Source of the DNA: Pyxidicoccus sp. MSG2
GTDB lineage: Bacteria; Myxococcota; Myxococcia; Myxococcales; Myxococcaceae
Length of the DNA: 64,000 nt
Direction: 5' to 3'
NCBI RefSeq assembly: GCF_026626705.1
Contig: NZ_JAPNKC010000001.1
Span: 8,884,001-8,948,000 of the forward strand
The position numbers were made by a program, and so were the translations under genes. The notes below the pieces were generated by a model that was given only the letters and a program-made list of their open reading frames with translations, ran no database searches and was not told the DNA's origin. How positions within the stretch are numbered: position 1 is the first letter of the stretch; each line of letters opens with the position of its first letter. Shown here in pieces: positions 51,445 through 59,400 of the stretch.

Positions 51445-53988
51445 ATGCATCAGACGGGTGGAGGGGCCGCGCGGGTCGCGCGGTGGGGAGGCGTGTTGCT
51501 CGGGGCACTGCTGTTCGCGTGCGGGCCCGCGCCAGAGGACAGGGACGATGCGCGGGAGGCGACAGTTCCCAGGCCGGCGGTAGACGAAGCGCTCCCGCTG
51601 GCGCCGCACGAGAAGCCAGACGACCCGCGAGACGCAGCGGCAAAGAGCTCCGGCGTCTCCAACCCCTTCGACCTGAGCCGGCCCTCCCTGAGAACGCAGC
51701 CCACCGCCAATGCGGGCGTGGGCGTGGCCTTCGACGGGAAGCAGTACTTCGTCGTCTGGGAGGACGACCGCGACGGCGGGGTCTTCGGCTCCCGCGTCAA
51801 GAATGGAAGGCTCCTGGACCCGGCCGGCATCCCCCTCAACCAGGGCACCGGGCTGGAGGGCGGCGAGCCTCGCGTGGCCTGGGACGGCAAGCAGTTCGTC
51901 GTCGTCTGGGTGAGCGGCAGCGGCGTATTCGGCGCGCACGTGGAGTCGGATGGCGACGTGAAGCGCCACTTCATCCTCGCCTCCTCCGACGAGGTGTTCG
52001 GTCCCCCGGGCATCGCCTGCACGAAGGGCCTGTGTCTCGTGGCCTATGTCGTCTCCGGTGACGAGGAGGACCTCGTCGTCTTCGACCGGGTGGAGTCCGA
52101 CGGCGACGTGAGGGACGGCGAAATCCTCTCCGAGCTGCCCGGCTTCGCCTTCCGCCCCGCGGTGGCCTGGGACGGCAAGCAGTTCGCAGTCGTCTGGCAG
52201 GACAGGCGGGGAGGCGAGGACGCGGAGGACCTCTACGGCGCCCGCGTGAAGAAGGATGGCACCGTGCTCGACGCGGCCGGCGGCGTGCCCGTCATCACCC
52301 TGCCCGGCGCACAGCGGAACCCCGACCTGACGTGGACTGGAGACCGCTTCCTCCTCGTGTGGCAGGACGACCGCGGCGGCACCGAGGATATTTACGGCGC
52401 CCGCGTCCGCAGGGAGCTGACACTCTACGGGCCCGAGGGCTTCCCCATCTCCACCGGCCCCGGCGACCAGACGCTGCCCCATGTGGCGCCCAGTGGCAGC
52501 AAGTCGCTCGTCGTCTGGGACGACACCCGCCTGGGGCCCCACCGCGTGCGAGGCGCCCGCGTGGGGGATGACGGCGTCGTGTGGGACGTCGCGGGCTTCA
52601 CCATCTCCTCCAGCGACCAGGAGGAGGAGCTCCAGCCGGCGGTGGCGGTGGGAGACCACCAGTTCTTCGTCGCCTACGCGGGCGCGGAGTCGGGCACGCC
52701 GCTCTTCGGGCCGCACCACATCCTGGGCACCCGCGTGCAGCACGACAAGACGGTGAAGGACTCACCCGCGCTGCTCTTCACCCGCTCCGCGTTTCCCCAG
52801 GACCAGGTTGCCGCGGCGGAAGGTGGGGGCGTCTACCTGACGGTCTGGCGCGAGGTGCGCGACGGCGTGTCACGGCTGCTGGGCGCCCGCGTGCGCCCCG
52901 ACGGCCGTGTGCTCGACGTGCCCTTCTCCTTCCCGGCGGGCCCGGATGCGCGAGAGCCCGCGGTGGCGTGGGACGGCGACATCTGGATGGTGGTCTGGGA
53001 GGAGGGGGACGAGTTCGGCGGCGGCACGGGCGTCGACATCCGAGGCGCCCGGGTGAGCGGCGCGGGCGTGGTGCTGGACGCCGCCAGCCTGGACATCGCT
53101 GGCCTGCCGGATGACCAGTACCAGCCCGCGATTGCCTCCAACATGGATGACTTCTTCGTCGTCTGGACGGACCGGCGCGGCGCCTTCTTCGGAAACGACT
53201 CCGACATTGTCGGCACGCGGGTGAGCTCCGGCGGCGTGGTACTGGACCCCGGCGGCATCCCCATCTCCAGCGTCCCCTTCACCCAGCGGGCTCCCTCCGT
53301 GGTGGCCACCGGGGACCTGCGCTACCTCGTCGCGTGGGTGCACATCGATTTCATCTCCGTGCCCGCCGAGACGGAGCGCAGCATCCGCGGCGCTCGCGTG
53401 GACGCGGATGGCAACGTGCTGGACGCGCCGGAGCGCCTCTTCGCGGAAGGGCCGGCCTTCACCGCGCCGCCCGGGCTCGCGTGGAACGGGACGAACACGT
53501 TGGTGGCCTGGACGAGCGAGTCGGAGGGGAGCTTCGGCGCCCCGGGGCCGGCGGTGCTGGCCGTCCGGGTGGACGCGGACGGAGACGTTCTGGAAGCCAT
53601 GCCCCGTGTCGTCGCCACCGGCGGTGGCAGCAACCGCCTCAACGTCACCGCCACCTTCGACGGGACGGACTTCTGGCTGGCGTGGGAGCAGCAGACCGAC
53701 GCGCCGTTCTTCCCGGCGCTGGTGTTCCGCACCGACGTGTACGGCGCGCGCGTGCGTGCCAACGGCACTGTGAGGGACGCGGGCGGAAGGGTCATCGCCG
53801 CGCACCAGCCCGAGCCCGAGTCCGCGCCCGCCCTCGTCTCCGCCCTGGGCGGCCGCGTGGCCGTCTTCTACACGGAGTTCGTCACCGAGGAGGACGTGAT
53901 GAACCTGCGCATCCAGGGGCGAGTGCTCACCGGGTTGGGCGCGTCCGCCACGGAGGTGGGGACACCGGCGCCCGCCGCGGCGCGCTGA
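51445..53988 (+). CDS. Large beta-propeller-type repeat lipoprotein
   Basis: This encodes 847 residues from an ATG at 51445 with GAGGGGGAG upstream; the in-frame region before it is not coding-like. The lipobox is LLFAC with Cys26. Then come many repeats of about 60 residues with the pattern xxAVAWDGKQFxVVWxDxRGG followed by YGARVxxDGTVLD. Clear examples lie near residues 95, 155, 245, 300 and 500. Repeated W-D-R blades of this type fold as a propeller-like solenoid. Similar lipoproteins are common in myxobacteria and may bind surface ligands. Located on the outer membrane or cell surface by inference. Confidence 0.82.
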   Translation: MHQTGGGAARVARWGGVLLGALLFACGPAPEDRDDAREATVPRPAVDEALPLAPHEKPDDPRDAAAKSSGVSNPFDLSRPSLRTQPTANAGVGVAFDGKQYFVVWEDDRDGGVFGSRVKNGRLLDPAGIPLNQGTGLEGGEPRVAWDGKQFVVVWVSGSGVFGAHVESDGDVKRHFILASSDEVFGPPGIACTKGLCLVAYVVSGDEEDLVVFDRVESDGDVRDGEILSELPGFAFRPAVAWDGKQFAVVWQDRRGGEDAEDLYGARVKKDGTVLDAAGGVPVITLPGAQRNPDLTWTGDRFLLVWQDDRGGTEDIYGARVRRELTLYGPEGFPISTGPGDQTLPHVAPSGSKSLVVWDDTRLGPHRVRGARVGDDGVVWDVAGFTISSSDQEEELQPAVAVGDHQFFVAYAGAESGTPLFGPHHILGTRVQHDKTVKDSPALLFTRSAFPQDQVAAAEGGGVYLTVWREVRDGVSRLLGARVRPDGRVLDVPFSFPAGPDAREPAVAWDGDIWMVVWEEGDEFGGGTGVDIRGARVSGAGVVLDAASLDIAGLPDDQYQPAIASNMDDFFVVWTDRRGAFFGNDSDIVGTRVSSGGVVLDPGGIPISSVPFTQRAPSVVATGDLRYLVAWVHIDFISVPAETERSIRGARVDADGNVLDAPERLFAEGPAFTAPPGLAWNGTNTLVAWTSESEGSFGAPGPAVLAVRVDADGDVLEAMPRVVATGGGSNRLNVTATFDGTDFWLAWEQQTDAPFFPALVFRTDVYGARVRANGTVRDAGGRVIAAHQPEPESAPALVSALGGRVAVFYTEFVTEEDVMNLRIQGRVLTGLGASATEVGTPAPAAAR

Positions 53989-53999
53989 CGGCGTGAAAC

Positions 54000-54029
54000 C
54001 CCGGCCCCACCGCGCGACGTGGGGCCGGG
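54000..54029. terminator. Strong bidirectional terminator hairpin
   Basis: A perfect 11-base-pair stem (CCCGGCCCCAC and its complement) with an 8-base loop sits between convergent genes. Read on the minus strand it is followed by GGTTTC. Confidence 0.6.
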
Positions 54030-54050
54030 ACACCCAGGGGTGCGTGCGGA

Positions 54051-54533
54051 CTACTTCGCGTCCACCACCAGCACCGTCCACCGGTCCGTGGCGTGGTCGA
54101 TGCGCACGTTGGCGGCACCGGCCTCCTGGAGCTGCTGCACGATGCTCTCCAGGAAGGTGAGGTGCTCCTTGGGCGCGTCCACGAAGATGTGCTTCGAGCC
54201 GGTGCCCTTCGCCTTCGGCTTCTTCGCCGGAGCGCCGGCAGCGCCGTTGAGCGCCTCCGGGGTGGCGACGGCCTTGAGGCGGGACGCGGCGTCCTCCTCG
54301 GTGGCCTCGGGCGCGCTCTCCGGCTCCTCGGCGGCCGGCGCGGGCGCGGCGGACTCGGCCTCCTCTTCGGCCTGCTCGCGAAGCTGGTTGAAGGTCTTCA
54401 GGTTGATGGCTGCCCCGAACTTCGACTTGAAGGACTCCAGCGCCTCCTTGGTGCTGATGTCCGGCTGCTGGCGGAAGAGTTCGAGCAGGTAGGCGTGGCG
54501 CTCCTGGGTCTGCTCCTGGGAAGTCCTCGGCAT
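54051..54533 (-). CDS. Small cytoplasmic protein with helical head, disordered linker and ferredoxin-like tail
   Basis: This encodes 160 residues from an ATG at 54533, ten bases after AGGAG; a TTG nine bases earlier would sit too near that site. The N-terminal ~50 residues look like a helix-turn-helix-like bundle (ERHAYLLELFRQQPDISTKE, SFKSKFGAAINLKTFNQLRE). A Glu/Ala/Pro linker follows (about 58-112). The last ~48 residues are alpha/beta (HIFVDAPKEHLTFLESIVQQ, VRIDHATDRWTVLVVDAK). No family is recognised. A DNA-binding role is possible but unproven. Confidence 0.65.
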   Translation of the reverse strand: MPRTSQEQTQERHAYLLELFRQQPDISTKEALESFKSKFGAAINLKTFNQLREQAEEEAESAAPAPAAEEPESAPEATEEDAASRLKAVATPEALNGAAGAPAKKPKAKGTGSKHIFVDAPKEHLTFLESIVQQLQEAGAANVRIDHATDRWTVLVVDAK

Positions 54534-54703
54534 CGTCTTCAATCTCCTGAGAGTGTTGCGAAACGGAAAGGCGGCGCACCCTATAGCCGAGCGTTCAGAT
54601 GGACGAAAGGTGGGGCCGTGTCGGCCGCCTGACCGATGGATGCTTCAGGGTGTGTCAGGTCCGCTGCCGGAGCCGCCCGGAACGGGCGGTGAGGGGCAGC
54701 GGC

Positions 54704-56746
54704 TCAGGCCGGCTTGCGCTTGCGGCGCCGCAGGAGCGCGGCCCCCAGCGCCACCGGCACCAGCACCCCGCCGCCCAGTGCCGCCAGCGTGCGGCGGCGC
54801 AGCCCCTTCCAGTTGAAGGTCAGCTTCGGCTGCTGCGCTCGCGCCCGCTCGAAGTCCGGCTCCGGGCACTCCTGGCCGAAGGTCATCCATTCCCCGTCCT
54901 TGAGGTTGGCGCCGTTCTTCACATAGGTGCGCCACAGGCGCTGGACCCGCTCCGGCTCGGTGCTCGCGGTGTAGCGCGCCGCACGGCAGAGCAGCACCGC
55001 GTAGGCCTGGCTGCGCTTCGGCAACAGCTCCGCGGCCTGCTCGGCGAGGTCCGCCGCCGTGGAGCGATAGTGGAAGCGCACCGCGTGCGGTGGCGCGTGG
55101 GCCTTCAGCCGCTGCTGCTCGGCTTCCGTGACGAGGGGCAGCTCCGCCATCTTCTTCCGCGCTTCCTCCTTCTCGGGCGGCAGCTCGTTGGAGTCGAGGA
55201 AGCTGTCCAGGTCATAGAATCCGTCCACCTGGGCCCAGTCCGGCGCGGCCTCGGTGCCCAGCACCTCCATGCCCGCCGTGCGCGCCAGCCGCGCGGCGTC
55301 GTAGAGCGCCCGGGCCCGGTCCACCGCGTCGCTCGTCGACTCCGCGCGCTCGCGGGCCTCCACGTACTGCCGCGCGGGCAGTTCGAACTTCGTGCCCTGG
55401 AAGTACTCCAGCGACTTCGCGCCCGCGCCGTCGCGCAGCAGTCGCCGGCCGAGCAGCAGCCGCAGGCGCGCCTTCACGCTGTTCGTCCCCTCGCGGGCAT
55501 CGTCATCCCAGAGATGAGCCAGCTCGGGTGTGCACCGTTCCTCGGGAGCGGAGGCGACGAACCGCTGGAGCTCCTCCACCGTGAGCACGCGCTCGGCCAC
55601 GTAGGCGAGGTCCGGCCAGGAGCAGCTCGCCAGCAGGCGCTCCGCGGACTGCGAGAAGTCGCCGCGCGTCAACGCGAGCAGGGCGCGCTCGCCTTCCGCG
55701 CGCATGTGGGGACGCAGGGGGCCGAGCTGTGACTCACCGACCCAGTCCTCTGCTTCCGGGAGTCCCTCCACGGCCTGCGCGAGGTACTGCTCCGCCGCCG
55801 TCCGGTCTCCCCGGCGCAGCGCGAGCTTCGCCTTCACCCAGGCGGAGAGCGGCGTGGCCTCCTGCCCGGCGAAGCGCTCGGCCAGGTCGAAGCGGCCCAT
55901 GCTCCACGCCGCCGCCGCGAGCCGGTCCGCGCCTTCGGGCCCGGGCACGGCCGCGAGCGACTCCAGCACGTGCCGCATCTGGCCTTCGCCTTCCTCCTCG
56001 TACCAAGCCCACTCCCGCCCGCGCGTCCAGACGTAGGTCGCCATCAGCCGCCAGGCCAGCGGATCCTTCAGGGCCTCGCGCAACCGGGCGTCGTCCCTCC
56101 GGAGTGCCCGCGCCACCAGGAGCAGGGACGTGTTTCCGTTGGAGCTGCCGTGTGCCGCCTGCTCCGCGTAGAGCCGGATGGCGCCCGCGTCATCGCCCTG
56201 CTGGAGCAGCAGGCGCGCCTCTTCACCGAGGCTCGCCACCGCCAGCCCCAGTGGGTCGTCGAAGCCCTGGCGGGCCAGCTCGCGCACCTCCGCGAAGCGG
56301 GGTCGCGCCTCGTGCTCCAGGCCCGCACCCGCCGTGCGCGCCAGCATGAACGCGGCGAAGGTGGAGAAGTGGTGGCGCTCCTCCGCGGGCAGCGCGAGCA
56401 CGTCCTGGAAGCGGGCGCGTGCCTTCGCGTAGTCCCCGGCGTGGAAGGCCTTCGCGCCCGCGGCGTACAGCGCCGTCTCCCGGGCCCCGCCGCCCTCGCG
56501 CGCGCCCTTCGGGTCACCATTCTCGTCGGCGTCCTCGACGACTTCCACCACCTGGAACGTGTCTACGGGCTTCGGCAGCAGCCGCGCGGCTTCGAGCGAG
56601 AAGGCGCCCTCCGGCAGTTGCGCGAGGGTACCGGCCCTGTCGCTCAGCAGCTCGGGTGGGAAGTCGGGGCCGCACGCGCGCGCATCCCGCAGGGGCGCGA
56701 GCAGCATCAGGACGACCAGGGACGCGAAGAGGCTACGGCACGACAA
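54704..56746 (-). CDS. Exported helical-repeat (TPR-like) protein with C-terminal membrane anchor
   Basis: This encodes 680 residues from a TTG at 56746. That start has GAGG 6 bases upstream, lies 14 bases inside the end of the DUF3142 gene, and gives a full signal peptide (LFASLVVLMLLAPLRDARAC); the first ATG (56707) would cut the signal in half. The body is a long array of TPR-like helical pairs (AGDYAKARARFQDVLALPAE, WSMGRFDLAERFAGQEATPL). Near the C terminus a hydrophobic segment (LAALGGGVLVPVALGAALL) and RRRKRK suggest an anchor. Function unknown; probably a scaffold in the envelope, coupled to the DUF3142 lipoprotein. Confidence 0.75.
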   Translation of the reverse strand: MSCRSLFASLVVLMLLAPLRDARACGPDFPPELLSDRAGTLAQLPEGAFSLEAARLLPKPVDTFQVVEVVEDADENGDPKGAREGGGARETALYAAGAKAFHAGDYAKARARFQDVLALPAEERHHFSTFAAFMLARTAGAGLEHEARPRFAEVRELARQGFDDPLGLAVASLGEEARLLLQQGDDAGAIRLYAEQAAHGSSNGNTSLLLVARALRRDDARLREALKDPLAWRLMATYVWTRGREWAWYEEEGEGQMRHVLESLAAVPGPEGADRLAAAAWSMGRFDLAERFAGQEATPLSAWVKAKLALRRGDRTAAEQYLAQAVEGLPEAEDWVGESQLGPLRPHMRAEGERALLALTRGDFSQSAERLLASCSWPDLAYVAERVLTVEELQRFVASAPEERCTPELAHLWDDDAREGTNSVKARLRLLLGRRLLRDGAGAKSLEYFQGTKFELPARQYVEARERAESTSDAVDRARALYDAARLARTAGMEVLGTEAAPDWAQVDGFYDLDSFLDSNELPPEKEEARKKMAELPLVTEAEQQRLKAHAPPHAVRFHYRSTAADLAEQAAELLPKRSQAYAVLLCRAARYTASTEPERVQRLWRTYVKNGANLKDGEWMTFGQECPEPDFERARAQQPKLTFNWKGLRRRTLAALGGGVLVPVALGAALLRRRKRKPA

Positions 56747-57857
56747 GGGACACCTCGGTTCCCCGCACGAAGCCGACGACACGGCGTTCTCCGGCGCGCA
56801 GGCGGGGAGGCGTGCGCGCCACGAGGGAAGTCCCGTGCGGGGCATAGCCGCCCACGCCGTCCAGGACCTCCAGGTTTCCAGAAAGGGTGAGGCGCATGGG
56901 CGCATCCGCGTCCACGCGGCCGGTGTTCTCGATGACGATGTCCCGCGTCCCGCCACCCACGTCCACCAGCCGGGGCGTGAGGCTCGGAGTCAACGGCTCG
57001 CCGCGCACCACGGCCTCCAGCGTGGACGGGCTCCACGCATCCGGGTCTCCCCGGTGGCCGAGCCGGAACCAGATGACCCCCGTGACGCCGCGCACGGGCC
57101 GCTCGCGCAGGAGGGCCACGAAGCGGGCGACGTCGCGGGGCTCCGCGGACAGGCGCGTCCCGTCCTTCAGCCGCACGCGGTAGGTGGGCAGCGCGACGCG
57201 GAAGGCGCGGCCCGTGGCCTCGGCCCAGGACTCGACGAAGCCCCGGGCCTCCTCCGGCGTGAAGAGTGTGGGCGCGCGCACCGCGTGGACCTGGAGGACG
57301 ACGTCGTCGGGGATGGAGGCCAGCCGCTCCACGTCCGGCGACGCGGCCCAGGTGGGCAGGGCGGTGATGGAGAGCTTCCAGTCGGGCACGAGGGCCCGCT
57401 CGCGCTCCAGCCAGTCCGCGTAGCCGGCCAGCGCGGAGGTGGCGCAGTCGTGGTCCACCTCGAGGCCACGGACGCGAACGCCCCGGGCCTTCCAGGCACG
57501 GGCAAGCGTGGCGACCTCTTCGAGGGAGATGCCGTCGAGCGGCGCCGTGCCGTCCACGCGCAGCACCGCCACCACCTCCCGGCCGGAGCGGACCAATGCG
57601 TCCACGTCCACCGCCACGTCCACCGGCGTGCGCCTGGGGCCGGAGCGCTCACGCGCGAGGACGCGCAGGGCTCCGAATTCCGCGGGCGCCCGGGTGAGGG
57701 CGTCGCTCAGCTCCGGGCTCCAGTCCCGCTGCCACACATAGGCTTCGTGGGTGAGGGGGGCCGGAGTCCCGCGCGAGCAGGCGAGGCCGAGCGCGAGCAG
57801 CAGCACGCAGGCCCAGGCCTGGGAGTGGTGCCGCCGGAAATGCTCGCGAGAGGTCAT
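56733..57857 (-). CDS. DUF3142 family lipoprotein
   Basis: This encodes 374 residues, ATG at 57857 (a GTG at 57875 is possible). The lipobox is LGLAC with Cys27. The domain has a TIM-barrel-like sequence: FGALRVLARERSGPRR, VVAVLRVDGTAPLDGISLEE, a strand with GLEVDHDCATSALAGYADWL as in DUF3142, and LVPDWKLSITALPTWAASPD. An Ig-like tail ends the protein. The EVDHD acids match those expected of a glycoside-hydrolase-type site, but no activity is established. It overlaps the downstream TPR-like gene by 14 bases. Confidence 0.8.
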   Translation of the reverse strand: MTSREHFRRHHSQAWACVLLLALGLACSRGTPAPLTHEAYVWQRDWSPELSDALTRAPAEFGALRVLARERSGPRRTPVDVAVDVDALVRSGREVVAVLRVDGTAPLDGISLEEVATLARAWKARGVRVRGLEVDHDCATSALAGYADWLERERALVPDWKLSITALPTWAASPDVERLASIPDDVVLQVHAVRAPTLFTPEEARGFVESWAEATGRAFRVALPTYRVRLKDGTRLSAEPRDVARFVALLRERPVRGVTGVIWFRLGHRGDPDAWSPSTLEAVVRGEPLTPSLTPRLVDVGGGTRDIVIENTGRVDADAPMRLTLSGNLEVLDGVGGYAPHGTSLVARTPPRLRAGERRVVGFVRGTEVSLVVP

Positions 57858-58002
57858 GGCCAGAAGGCCGCCCACCGTGGCGCGGAGAGCGCGTCACGGG
57901 AGCGGGAGGTGCGGTGCCATGGTGCCACACTGCGGTGACTTCTGTTCCCCCATGGAGGTGCCTGCCCGGCCGCTCCGGCCACGGCGGGGCGGGGCGCTGC
58001 TT

Positions 58003-58623
58003 TCAGTTCGGGGGCGGCGCCGCGCTGTGGTCGCAGTGCAGCAGCGGCGCCGGGTCGAAGCAGGTGAAGACGTCGTTGTCATCGATGCGGCACACGCCGT
58101 CGGGCGTGCTGGCGCACCTCACCTCGGTGCGCGTGGACTTGCAGTCATAGCCGCAGCTCACCGCCTCGGAGGCATTGAGGCAGCGGGGCCGGGCCGTGTC
58201 CGCGCCGTACTGGTGGATGACGCTCTCCGGCGGGTCCCAGCAGACGAGCCTGGCGAAGTGCGTGGTGCACACGCCATAGGGCGTGCTGTTGCAGGCCACC
58301 TCGCCCTGGAAGAGTCGGCAGTTGTAGCCACATGCCACCTGGCCCCGGCTCTCCTTGCACTCGGGCTTCGCGCCCGAGTCCGGCGGGTGGTGGATGACGA
58401 CGAGCGGCGGGTCCCAGCAGCGCACCCGGCCGGCCAGGACCTGGCACACCCCATAGGGTGTCCGGGCACAGGCCGTGCCCGAGGTGCTGGTCTTGCACTG
58501 GTATCCGCACACCGTCCGACCCTGGGAAGACACACACTCGGGCGGTGGCGCGCGGGGAGGGGACGCCTTGGGAGTCTCCACGGGGGTGGAGGCCAACCAC
58601 AACATCGCGAGCAGGGAGAGCAT
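58003..58623 (-). CDS. Secreted protein of three six-cysteine modules
   Basis: This encodes 206 residues, ATG at 58623 with a G-rich site upstream. A short signal-like start (MLSLLAMLWLAS) leads to three tandem modules. The cysteines are at 30, 39, 43, 52, 60, 69; 89, 98, 102, 111, 119, 128; and 148, 157, 161, 170, 178, 188. Spacing is almost constant (9-4-9-8-9, last 10). Each module reads CGYxC, then a Cys before xTPxGVC, then CWDPP or CFDPA. Three disulphides per module are likely. The family is unknown to me; binding or protection outside the cell is a reasonable guess. Weak signal peptide, so export is probable but not certain. Confidence 0.78.
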   Translation of the reverse strand: MLSLLAMLWLASTPVETPKASPPRAPPPECVSSQGRTVCGYQCKTSTSGTACARTPYGVCQVLAGRVRCWDPPLVVIHHPPDSGAKPECKESRGQVACGYNCRLFQGEVACNSTPYGVCTTHFARLVCWDPPESVIHQYGADTARPRCLNASEAVSCGYDCKSTRTEVRCASTPDGVCRIDDNDVFTCFDPAPLLHCDHSAAPPPN

Positions 58624-58656
58624 GGTGAGCCCCCGACGAAATGGCCGGGAATTTAT

Positions 58657-59361
58657 TCACCTGTTGGGCGGAATGACGAAGCGCCCGTCCTTCCCGAGAA
58701 GGAGCCGGGTGACGCGGCGCTGCTGGATGTCGAGGTACAGGTCCTTCCCCTTCGGAAAGAGCGCTACCGACGGGACGATGAGCTGGTGCTCCGGGGGGCT
58801 GCCCAATGCAATCCACATGCGATTGCCATCCGTGCCCAGTGTCACCCAACGCGTCTGCGGCCCGTCGGGCGTCACCGCCATCTCCATCCGCACCAGGAGG
58901 ATGGCCAGCTTCCCATCCGGGGACGTCCACGTATTGGCGAGCGACAGGCCCACCGGCGACGACTGCCAGGTGGACCAGGTGTTCACCACGCAGAAGCCTC
59001 CCGCGTGTGGGCGCGCCACCACCAGCGAGCCACCTCCCTCCGGGCCCTTGGTGCTGTGCTCCATCAGACCGAAGACCTGCACCGGCCCCGTCGCGAGCGC
59101 CAGCTCCTGCTGGAAGGCGGGCTTCACCGCGTCACCCGGATGGAAGCCGAGGTGCTCGAAGGTGTGCGCGGGCACCCAGGTCCGGGCGGCCAGCTCCGGC
59201 CGGAAGCCCAGCTCCAGGTTCAGCTCGTCGGGGATGCTGTCCGGACACGTGGGCTTCGGTGCCTCGGCCTGCTTCGACGCCGCGGTGTTCGACAGCGCGG
59301 CGCACCCGCTCATCAACCCCAGCACGGAACCCAGGACCCACACCCTGCTCGCGTGACGCAT
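58657..59361 (-). CDS. Lipoprotein of unknown function
   Basis: This encodes 234 residues, ATG at 59361. Lipobox LMSGC with Cys20. The mature part has no motif I recognise: ELNLELGFRPELAARTWVPA, GGSLVVARPHAGGFCVVNTW, and a beta-rich end (LFPKGKDLYLDIQQRRVTRL). Two further Cys (about 39 and 130) could form one disulphide. The ribosome-binding site lies within a perfect hairpin immediately before the start codon. It is followed by the six-cysteine gene 33 bases downstream on the same strand. Confidence 0.75.
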   Translation of the reverse strand: MRHASRVWVLGSVLGLMSGCAALSNTAASKQAEAPKPTCPDSIPDELNLELGFRPELAARTWVPAHTFEHLGFHPGDAVKPAFQQELALATGPVQVFGLMEHSTKGPEGGGSLVVARPHAGGFCVVNTWSTWQSSPVGLSLANTWTSPDGKLAILLVRMEMAVTPDGPQTRWVTLGTDGNRMWIALGSPPEHQLIVPSVALFPKGKDLYLDIQQRRVTRLLLGKDGRFVIPPNR

Positions 59362-59383
59362 CCGCCCTCCTGAAAGAGGGCGG
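59362..59383 (-). promoter_or_regulatory. Hairpin sequestering the ribosome-binding site of the lipoprotein gene
   Basis: On the minus strand CCGCCCTC, loop TTTCAG, and GAGGGCGG form a perfect 8-base-pair stem that ends directly at the ATG. The AGGAGGG Shine-Dalgarno lies in the loop and 3' arm. It could damp translation or serve as a switch, or end transcription of the radical SAM gene upstream. Confidence 0.5.
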
Positions 59384-59400
59384 CGAGCATGCCACTGCCG

